Positions 1 to 5,305 of a stretch of DNA of 6,233 nucleotides are shown here, in pieces. The notes beneath the pieces are model-generated. The model saw only the letters and a list, made by a program, of their open reading frames with translations, was not told where the DNA came from and made no database searches. Location of the stretch: assembly GCA_030610725.1 (NCBI GenBank), contig JAUWRE010000071.1:1-6233 (forward strand), given 5' to 3'. Both the position numbers and the translations under genes were made by a program. This DNA comes from Candidatus Aerophobota bacterium (GTDB lineage Bacteria > Aerophobota > Aerophobia > Aerophobales > AE-B3A). The first letter of the stretch is position 1, and each line of letters begins with the position of its first letter.

Positions 1-25
1 AAAATAATACCGTAATCTTCTTCAT
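1..25 (-). CDS. N-terminal start of a truncated gene (8 codons visible)
   Basis: Only the first eight codons lie inside the window, reading M-K-K-I-T-V-L-F before the edge. The start is well supported: an AAAAGGAGG ribosome binding site (36-44) sits 10 bases before an ATG at 25-23. The two lysines followed by hydrophobic residues would fit the start of a signal peptide or lipoprotein, for example a transporter binding protein, but eight residues cannot decide this and many cytoplasmic proteins begin the same way. The gene follows the MttB-family methyltransferase gene in the same direction and appears to have its own promoter (203-230) and a long leader. Function unknown. Confidence 0.6.
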
Positions 26-82
26 CTTTTCCTTACCTCCTTTTTGAGTTTAAGGCTCTTTATGGTAACCCTTCACTGAGCT

Positions 83-196
83 TTACTCCATAAACATCAC
101 CTCCTGTATTTATCAATGGCAGGGACATTGAGGAGTCCAGAACCCGATCTTGTCCGAGTGAGCATTGGCATATTATTAAGACCCCAACCTCCCTTA
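83..196 (-). other. Leader region with nested short stems and a near-empty translation start
   Basis: This stretch between the methyltransferase gene and the truncated gene holds several overlapping signals on the minus strand. Two nested inverted repeats could fold: CAATG (167-163) with CATTG (118-114), and inside it GGACA (155-151) with TGTCC (127-123). A small GGGT/ACTC hairpin (145-142 with 136-133) lies at the centre. The stems are only 4-5 bp, so chance is a real alternative. A 24-codon frame (171-97, M-P-M-L-T-R... ending A-I-D-K-Y-R-R) spans the same bases. Its nearest ribosome site GGGAGG (193-188) is 16 bases away, too far for efficient initiation. Its TGA overlaps an ATG (97-95) that follows AGGAGGTG and encodes only M-F-M-E before TAA (85-83). 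I recognise no known riboswitch class. Confidence 0.3.
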
Positions 197-202
197 CTTA
201 AA

Positions 203-230
203 CACTTAGCACAGTAAACCCTTTTGTCAA
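203..230 (-). promoter_or_regulatory. Putative sigma70 promoter for the truncated downstream gene
   Basis: On the minus strand a perfect -35 box TTGACA (230-225) is followed after 16 bases by TAAGTG (208-203), directly preceded by TGC, which gives an extended -10 motif (TGnTA). The -10 box itself is poor, matching TATAAT only in the first two bases. The same TGnTAAG form occurs in the ilvE promoter of this window, which lends some support. Transcription would start near 196 and leave a leader of about 170 bases before the ATG at 25. The -35 box also lies within a weak hairpin (CCCTT, 5-base loop, AAGGG, then TTT) just after the methyltransferase stop, which might act as a poor terminator instead. 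Confidence 0.45.
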
Positions 231-243
231 GGGGATCGCGTCC

Positions 244-1692
244 TTACCCTTGCCTTAGTCCTTTTACTAGACTCCTTATTTGTTTATCCACCTCACAAGG
301 GATTGCTAAGGGCTTATGGGTAGCCAGGATATTTATAGCGATCTCTCTGGCTCTCTGGCGGGCATCTTTTCCTCCCTCTGCCAGCCACTTCTCCCTATTG
401 GACCTATCGCTGACTTTGGGAAAGAAGAACTCTGACCTCATATGAGAGATTGTGTGTGATTCAGCCAGAAAATTTCCTCCTGGTCCTACCTTATCTATCA
501 CCTCCAGAGCCAGAGTATCCTCGTTAACCTCTATTCCCTTTAAAGCTCTCATCACCATACCAATGATTTCATTATCTATTAAGTACTGCTCGTAGGCAAC
601 GGTAATGGTAGATTCTAGCATGCCAGCAGCGTTAAGGATATAATTAGCTCCAGCTAAGCCCACCAGTAAAGCGCCTGTCGCCTTCTCGTATCCTGCTTGT
701 ATATCCGAGATTTTAGAGTCGGTAAGACCCGCCCAAGCATAGAAGGGGATATCATAATAGTGTGCCAGTTGGGCTGCAGCCGTGTTTAGCACTCCCAATT
801 CTACCGCACCGCATAGAAACGACATATTAGACATATCAGCCACAGAGGGAATTGCTCCATAAAGTACAGGTGCACCAGGACTTACTAACTGGGTCAAAAC
901 TATTCCACTAAGCTGCTCCGCATTCACAAGGGCTAAGGTGCCAGCCAAAGTTACCGGAGAGGTAGATCCCGCCATAGGGGCAGAAGATAAAGCTACGGGG
1001 ACTCTTTCTTCAGTAATTCTCATCAATACAGAGGTGGTAAAATCATCCAGCAGCAGAGGACTCTTCATCCAGGAGGTGATAAAAGAGATGATAGGTCTTT
1101 CTTGCAACGCTTCTTTTCCGCCAACGATTTTTTCTGCCATGCCAATCACTTTTAGTGCACTCTTCACCGAATAGGCCGAGCCCATAACGTGTTTTGAAGT
1201 GTTGCTTAAGGCAGCATAGTATTTATTAACATCCAGAAACTCCTGGGGAATATCCTGAGCTACAACCGGCCTTATAAAAAAGTGGATATTATCCAGGGCA
1301 TCCACTAATCTGGCAATGTTGGCAATATCCTGCAGGAGTGCTCGTCTCAACTTACCAGTTTCCAGATCGAGCACATTGAGTGCAGCCCCTCCCGTGCCAA
1401 AGTATACCTTTTTGTCCTCCAGAACAAGGTCGTTTTTCTCATCTCTGCCACAGAGGATAATTTTAGAAGGAGCTTTGTTGATGGCATCTTCCACCAGACT
1501 GGAGGGAATCCTTACCCGCCCTTGCTCAAAATCTACCTCAGCGCCAGCATCAGAGAATATTTGCAGGATCTCTTGCCGCCGGGATTTTATCCCCGTTCGC
1601 TTCAATATCTGGAGTGAGGCGTTATGAATCCTCTGCACCTCTTTCTGAGAAAGAATCTGGTATTGACCTCCCCTCAACCCCCCTAATTGCAC
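244..1692 (-). CDS. MttB-family (trimethylamine methyltransferase-like) corrinoid methyltransferase, non-pyrrolysine
   Basis: The 482-residue product matches the length and layout of the MttB superfamily, TIM-barrel enzymes that move a methyl group from a quaternary or tertiary amine to a cognate corrinoid protein. Recognisable stretches are the N-terminal GGLRGGQYQILS and RIHNASLQILKRTGI (residues 4-35), YFGTGGAALNVLD (97-109), SSAPMAGSTSPVTLAG (236-251), AGLTDSKISDIQAGYEK (321-337) and the C-terminal ESHTISHMRSEFFFP (411-425). No in-frame TAG occurs, so pyrrolysine is absent and the enzyme belongs with MtgB/MtcB/MtpB-like members, whose known substrates include glycine betaine, carnitine and proline betaine. 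The substrate cannot be read from sequence. The start is GTG: an in-frame TGA lies two codons upstream, and AGGGTGA about 6 bases before the GTG is a fair ribosome site. No corrinoid protein or reactivase gene is visible nearby; it may lie beyond the low-coordinate edge. Confidence 0.9.
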   Translation of the reverse strand: MQLGGLRGGQYQILSQKEVQRIHNASLQILKRTGIKSRRQEILQIFSDAGAEVDFEQGRVRIPSSLVEDAINKAPSKIILCGRDEKNDLVLEDKKVYFGTGGAALNVLDLETGKLRRALLQDIANIARLVDALDNIHFFIRPVVAQDIPQEFLDVNKYYAALSNTSKHVMGSAYSVKSALKVIGMAEKIVGGKEALQERPIISFITSWMKSPLLLDDFTTSVLMRITEERVPVALSSAPMAGSTSPVTLAGTLALVNAEQLSGIVLTQLVSPGAPVLYGAIPSVADMSNMSFLCGAVELGVLNTAAAQLAHYYDIPFYAWAGLTDSKISDIQAGYEKATGALLVGLAGANYILNAAGMLESTITVAYEQYLIDNEIIGMVMRALKGIEVNEDTLALEVIDKVGPGGNFLAESHTISHMRSEFFFPKVSDRSNREKWLAEGGKDARQRAREIAINILATHKPLAIPCEVDKQIRSLVKGLRQG

Positions 1693-1949
1693 CTTCGCTC
1701 ACCCTTGTTTGCTCAGCTAATATTGAATCCCATCCCTATCTTAGAAAATCTCAAACTGTATTGACCTCAACAATGACTTTTTCCTCAAAGATTCTCATCT
1801 TTATAACTAAGCAGGGATAGGGTTCTCCTCATTTCATTACTCACAGCTTATTGTTCTTGTCGATGAACTATGCGTTATGATTTTGCTTTTCTTATCTTGT
1901 TTTTTACTAGTCATTCACGATTCACGAAATACCATTCACTAACTACCAT
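1693..1949. other. Intergenic gap between dprA and the methyltransferase gene
   Basis: These 257 bases are AT-rich and hold no convincing gene. The dprA-side end carries the heptamer repeat described separately. On the minus strand there are only 15-codon frames (for example from ATG at 1830 and near 1800), neither with family resemblance. I find no -35/-10 pair of good spacing before the methyltransferase gene and no hairpin plus T-run terminator after dprA. The methyltransferase gene may therefore be read by transcription continuing from dprA, or from a promoter I cannot recognise. An imperfect inverted repeat (1729-1737 with 1813-1822) lies in what would be its leader. Confidence 0.6.
1729..1822. 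repeat. Imperfect inverted repeat upstream of the methyltransferase gene
   Basis: On the plus strand CCCATCCCT (1729-1737) is complementary to AGGGATAGGG (1813-1822) apart from one extra base, giving nine base pairs with one bulge and about 75 bases between the arms. In a transcript reading into the methyltransferase gene this could close a large leader structure, the near arm ending about 37 bases before the GTG start. It could also be a split operator or chance. No protein-binding family is evident. Confidence 0.3.
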
Positions 1950-1961
1950 CTACCTATCTCG
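1913..1961. repeat. Degenerate 7-bp tandem repeat running into the end of dprA
   Basis: Read on the plus strand, the bases from 1913 fall into consecutive heptamers: ATTCACG, ATTCACG, AAATACC, ATTCACT, AACTACC, ATCTACC and a weaker TATCTCG. In the first six units positions 1, 5 and 6 are always A, A and C, and two units are identical. The array crosses the dprA stop: the TAG (1952-1950) is formed within the sixth unit, and the last codons of dprA fall in units six and seven. The pattern resembles short heptamer arrays known between genes in some bacteria, but I cannot assign it to a named family. Confidence 0.6.
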
Positions 1962-3044
1962 CACAAATAGTTTGCCGGGCAGCTCTCTGGCTAGACCCTT
2001 TATCTGCAGCTTCATTAAAAGCTCGCCCACTCTAGAAGCAGCAAGATTACTTTCGCTAATTAGTGAATCAATATGAATAGGTTCTTCCTTTAAAAGACTA
2101 AAAATCTCCCTTTCCTCAGAAAATAAAGAAGGTATTTCTCTATCCAAAACCTGTTTATCCTCTTTCTTGAGATAGGAAAATTCCAATTCTTCTAATATAT
2201 CCTCAGCACATTCCACTAATTTAGCCCCTTCCTTGATTAGTCTATTTGTTCCCTGGCTATTAGGACTGGTAATATTTCCCGGCACAGCGAAAACTTCCCG
2301 CCCCTGCTCTAAGGCAAAGTCGGCTGTAATCAAAGCTCCGCTTTTCAAGGGAGCCTCTATAACCAATACTCCTTTGCTCAATCCACTAATAATACGATTA
2401 CGCTGAGGAAAGTGAAGAGCATTGGGCTGCGTTCCCAATGAATACTCAGAAACCACCGCTCCTCTTTTGACTATCTCCTCTGCCAATTTTTTATTCTCCC
2501 CGGGATAGATTATATCTATACCAGAACCTAAAACAGCAATAGTTCTTCCTCCCACTTCCAAAGCTCCCTGGTGGGCAGCTGTATCGATTCCCCTGGCCAG
2601 TCCGCTAACAATAGTAACTCCCTTTCTAGCCAGAACTCTGGCTAGTCTTCTAGTTACTAATTTTCCGTAAGTGGTTGCTCTTCTTGTCCCTACAATAGCC
2701 AGAGCATCTATATCTTTCTTTTTTACCTCACCCTTTAAATAAAGCAGAAAAGGAGGGTTAAATATCATCTGAAGATTAGCCGGATAAAGGGGATGACGAA
2801 AATGAACTATTCGTCCATTGAGTTCATCCAGACGTTTTAGGTCTTCCCTTATATCTATTTCACTTGTTTTTCTATTGAGGTAAGTTATGGCCTCTCTATT
2901 CAAGCCAGGGATGGTGGATAGCTCTTTAAAGGAAGCGGCAAGAGCTTTTTGGGGAGAGCCAAAGTGCTCTACCAGTTCACGGCATTTCTTGGCACCAAGA
3001 TGAGGAATTTTATCCAGAAGAATCCACTCTTTATAGGGGTTCAT
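1950..3044 (-). CDS. dprA: DNA processing protein DprA (Smf)
   Basis: DprA binds incoming single-stranded DNA in the cytoplasm, protects it and loads RecA during natural transformation; it is also widespread in bacteria not known to be competent. The 364-residue product has the full family layout. An N-terminal helix-hairpin-helix-like region (about 5-60, with IPHLGAKKCRELVEHFGS and IPGLN) is followed by the Rossmann-like core: IVGTRRATTYG (117-127), VSGLARGIDTAAHQGAL (146-162), FPQRNRIISGLS (212-223), SGALITADFALEQGREVFAVPG (235-256) and GTNRLIKEGA (265-274). A C-terminal winged-helix domain spans about 300-360. The ATG start lies 4 bases after the stop of the DUF1015 gene, so translation is probably coupled; an AGGA about 12 bases upstream is a weak ribosome site. 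The frame ends in a heptamer repeat. No other competence gene is in view, so uptake competence cannot be claimed. Confidence 0.97.
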   Translation of the reverse strand: MNPYKEWILLDKIPHLGAKKCRELVEHFGSPQKALAASFKELSTIPGLNREAITYLNRKTSEIDIREDLKRLDELNGRIVHFRHPLYPANLQMIFNPPFLLYLKGEVKKKDIDALAIVGTRRATTYGKLVTRRLARVLARKGVTIVSGLARGIDTAAHQGALEVGGRTIAVLGSGIDIIYPGENKKLAEEIVKRGAVVSEYSLGTQPNALHFPQRNRIISGLSKGVLVIEAPLKSGALITADFALEQGREVFAVPGNITSPNSQGTNRLIKEGAKLVECAEDILEELEFSYLKKEDKQVLDREIPSLFSEEREIFSLLKEEPIHIDSLISESNLAASRVGELLMKLQIKGLARELPGKLFVRDR

Positions 3045-3048
3045 ACAA

Positions 3049-4326
3049 CTAAATTTCCTGGTCTAAATCTCTTGTAAGCACTCCGCTGAGAGGCTTGGGA
3101 TAAAAATAGGTACTTTTAGGAGGTAGCTTTCCGCCGGAAAGACAGACCTCCTTTACCTGCCTTAGAGAAAGGGATTTAAGAAAGAAGGCTAACTGGTATT
3201 TCTTTTTCTGGACAAGGTCTATTGCTTCTTCCCCCTCTTTGATAAAATCTATATCTCTTCCCCTTTCTAACTCGTCTCCTGCTAATACCTCTTTTATTAA
3301 TTTATCTAAGACAACTGTATTCACCTTGCTCAAAAAAGATTTTTTTTCCTCTTTTAAGGTTAGCAGCTCGTATCTACTCCCTCCCCAATAGACTGCAAAA
3401 ATAGACTCTTTTTTTTTCTGTAGTTGGCTAACTATAATCTCTGCCTTTTCCTTTTTGTCATTCAAAGCTAATTCTAATCTTTCTATATGAAAGAGGTCCT
3501 TTAATCTCGACTTTAACCTGAATATAGCTGATGGGTTTAAATTACCGATTACTCTGGATACAGGGAGAATGTTCAAGGCATCATTATCCATATTCAAAAA
3601 ATACATCAACACAAAATTCCGTCCATTTCCTGATTTCTCACATCTCCTCCTCTCCTCATCGCGAAATTTCAGAGCCATGTTGTAACGGTGATGCCCGTCA
3701 GCAAGAAAAAGCTTTTTGTCTTCCATTGCTCTGCATATTTTGTTAATTATGTCTGTATCCTCTATCTTACCAAGTCTATGCTTCACTCCGTCTTTATCTA
3801 TTACTTCAAAAAGCGCTTCGCCTGTTTTAAGATACTTATCCACCAGATAGAGGGGATCTGAATAAAGAGAAAAAATAGGATTAAAATTTGCCCGGCACCA
3901 CTGCAGAAGTCTCAAACGATCCAAACCCGGCTTAGGCAATGTCTCTTCATGGGGAAAAATTACTCCCTTACCAAACTCCTCCAGTTTCATCAGAGCAAGG
4001 AATCCCCTCCTTCTTTCTAGATTTCCCTGTCCATAATATTCTTTTTCATAAGTATAGATAGCAAGTTTTTTTTCTTTCTTCAGTATGCCTTTTGCTAGCC
4101 ATTCCTTGAAAAAGCCTTTAGCTCGAGTGTATCTATTTTCCCGCTCATTATCTTGTGGATAGTTCTTGCCCAGAATAATTCTTATGATATTATTAGGATG
4201 AGCACCATAATACAACTCCTGATACATCGGAGAGATAACATCATAAGGCGGAGTAGTCACCCCGGCTATATTTCCTACCTTTTCCTTATCATAAATAATC
4301 CCCCGAAAAGGACGAATTTCAAGCAT
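3049..4326 (-). CDS. DUF1015 / COG4198 family protein with ADGHHR motif
   Basis: The product, 425 residues from the ATG at 4326, is a full-length member of the DUF1015 (COG4198) family, whose biochemical role is not established. Family hallmarks are the N-terminal EIRPFRG and TPPYDVIS, HEETLP (126-131), ADGHHRY (209-215), and the C-terminal LPPKSTYFYPKPLSGVL (401-417). No signal peptide or membrane segment is seen, so it is probably cytoplasmic. The DGHHR stretch resembles the phosphate-handling motif of the ParB/sulfiredoxin fold, which includes a free serine kinase; that link is my inference. A GTG at 4341 would give five more residues (430) and overlap ndk by 14 bases. I prefer the ATG: it is one base after the ndk stop, has AGGA four bases upstream, and places the family's usual EIRPFRG at the start. 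The gene contains three A runs of 8-9 bases on its coding strand. Confidence 0.85.
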   Translation of the reverse strand: MLEIRPFRGIIYDKEKVGNIAGVTTPPYDVISPMYQELYYGAHPNNIIRIILGKNYPQDNERENRYTRAKGFFKEWLAKGILKKEKKLAIYTYEKEYYGQGNLERRRGFLALMKLEEFGKGVIFPHEETLPKPGLDRLRLLQWCRANFNPIFSLYSDPLYLVDKYLKTGEALFEVIDKDGVKHRLGKIEDTDIINKICRAMEDKKLFLADGHHRYNMALKFRDEERRRCEKSGNGRNFVLMYFLNMDNDALNILPVSRVIGNLNPSAIFRLKSRLKDLFHIERLELALNDKKEKAEIIVSQLQKKKESIFAVYWGGSRYELLTLKEEKKSFLSKVNTVVLDKLIKEVLAGDELERGRDIDFIKEGEEAIDLVQKKKYQLAFFLKSLSLRQVKEVCLSGGKLPPKSTYFYPKPLSGVLTRDLDQEI

Positions 4327-4327
4327 C

Positions 4328-4780
4328 TTATCCTGGCTCACTCTCTAGCCAATGGTTATCCTGGTAGGGATAAAGCTCTTGAGGAGAGAAGAGACATTCA
4401 ATCTCTCGGCGGGCAGAACCTGGCGAATCTGACCCATGCACAATATTTCTTCTCCCATCAGAAGCGTATTCTCTTCGAATTGTCCCTGGATTGGCCTCTT
4501 CTGGCACTCTCTCTCCTATTAGTTCTCTCACTCTCTGCACCACTCCCTTTCCTTCCGCTACCAGGGCTACCGAAGGAGCAGTGAGCATAAACTCTATCAA
4601 GCCGGGAAAGAAATTTTTATCTTTGTGAGGATGGTAGAGTTCTTCTGCTTTCTTCTCTTCAAAACTAAGCATCTTAAGACCAACTATTCTAAATCCTTCC
4701 TTCTCTATTCTTTCTATTACCTCACCTACCAATCTTCTACACACTCCATCTGGTTTGATTAATACGAGAGTTCTCTCCAT
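4328..4780 (-). CDS. ndk: Nucleoside diphosphate kinase
   Basis: Ndk transfers the terminal phosphate from an NTP (usually ATP) to NDPs through a phosphohistidine, balancing nucleotide pools in the cytoplasm. The 150-residue product has the nucleotide-binding VLIKPDGV (Lys9), Tyr49 before KDKNFFPGLIEFM, Arg85, PGTIR (Arg102), and the active-site NIVHGSDS with Asn112 and His115. These line up with human Lys12, Tyr52, Arg88, Arg105, Asn115 and His118 at a constant offset. Two conserved positions differ: the threonine matching human Thr94 is Arg91 (GERVP instead of the usual G-x-T-N-P), and RGDF is RREY. The tail LFSPQELYPYQDNHWLE follows the longer form of the family. The ATG start has AAGGGA seven bases upstream, 15 bases after the ilvN stop. 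Its TAA ends one base before the preferred start of the DUF1015 gene. Confidence 0.93.
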   Translation of the reverse strand: MERTLVLIKPDGVCRRLVGEVIERIEKEGFRIVGLKMLSFEEKKAEELYHPHKDKNFFPGLIEFMLTAPSVALVAEGKGVVQRVRELIGERVPEEANPGTIRREYASDGRRNIVHGSDSPGSARREIECLFSPQELYPYQDNHWLESEPG

Positions 4781-4795
4781 TCGTCTGTCCCTTCC

Positions 4796-5281
4796 CTATA
4801 TTCTTTTCCCTTCACGAGAAAGAGCAATCTTTCCTGTTCTAACTAACTTCTTAATTCCGAAAATCTTCAAAAGAGCAAGTATCCCTTTGATTTTCTCTTC
4901 TGTCCCTGTAATCTCTATAGTAAAACTAAGAGGGTCAATATCAACGATCTTGCAACGAAAAATATCCACTATCCGCATTATTTCTGCCCTATCTGCCCTT
5001 CGAGCATTCACCTTTACCAGTATCAATTCTCGCTCTACGATATCTTGTCCCCTTAAGTCCACCACCTTAATTACATCAACCAGCTTATGTAATTGCTTAA
5101 TGACCTGCTCGATAATCTGGTCATCACCGGGAACTACCATAGTTATACAAGAAATGGTAGGGTCCTCTGTCTCTCCTACAGCAAGACTATCAATGTTAAA
5201 TCCTCGAGCACTAAAGAGAGAAGTAATTCGAGCCAGAATTCCAAAGCGATTTTCTACCTCAATAGAAATGATATGTCTCAT
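4796..5281 (-). CDS. ilvN: Acetolactate synthase small (regulatory) subunit
   Basis: This subunit binds the catalytic acetolactate synthase (IlvB), raises its activity and confers feedback inhibition by valine in the first common step of valine, leucine and isoleucine synthesis. The 161-residue product is of normal length. Residues 4-75 form an ACT domain (IISIEVENRFGILARITSLFSARGFNIDSL), followed by the C-terminal ALS small-subunit domain with VERELILVKV (82-91), IFRCKIVDI (107-115) and GTEEKIKGILALL (126-138). Asn11, Gly14 and Asn29, which correspond to the valine-binding residues of E. coli IlvH, are kept, so feedback control is likely (inference). The ATG has GAGG eight bases upstream, and the gene starts 24 bases after ilvE. 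No ilvB or ilvC is adjacent, which is unusual because ilvN normally follows ilvB. Confidence 0.95.
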   Translation of the reverse strand: MRHIISIEVENRFGILARITSLFSARGFNIDSLAVGETEDPTISCITMVVPGDDQIIEQVIKQLHKLVDVIKVVDLRGQDIVERELILVKVNARRADRAEIMRIVDIFRCKIVDIDPLSFTIEITGTEEKIKGILALLKIFGIKKLVRTGKIALSREGKRI

Positions 5282-5305
5282 CGTTTTTTCCTCATCCCTT
5301 GTCTA

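Noticed and set aside
83..196. Cobalamin riboswitch in the leader next to the corrinoid methyltransferase
   Set aside because: I could not find the conserved B12-box-like core; the region is also short for that class.
216..238. Rho-independent terminator after the methyltransferase gene
   Set aside because: The CCCTT/AAGGG stem is only 5 bp and is followed by just three T, and it overlaps a perfect TTGACA box.
244..1692. Pyrrolysine-containing MttB
   Set aside because: The frame has no internal TAG, and TAG ends three neighbouring genes.
1755..1830. Two 15-codon minus-strand frames in the dprA-methyltransferase gap
   Set aside because: They are very short, have no clear ribosome sites and no recognisable product.
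1913..1961. CRISPR-like array
   Set aside because: Units are 7 bp and contiguous with no spacers.
4327..4341. GTG at 4341 as start of the DUF1015 gene with a 14-base overlap of ndk
   Set aside because: It has no good ribosome site, and the ATG at 4326 fits the family N-terminus and lies right after the ndk stop.
4153..4584. A 143-codon plus-strand frame opposite ndk and the DUF1015 start
   Set aside because: It spans two well-supported minus-strand genes, and its low-complexity leucine/serine tail is the complement of Ndk codons.
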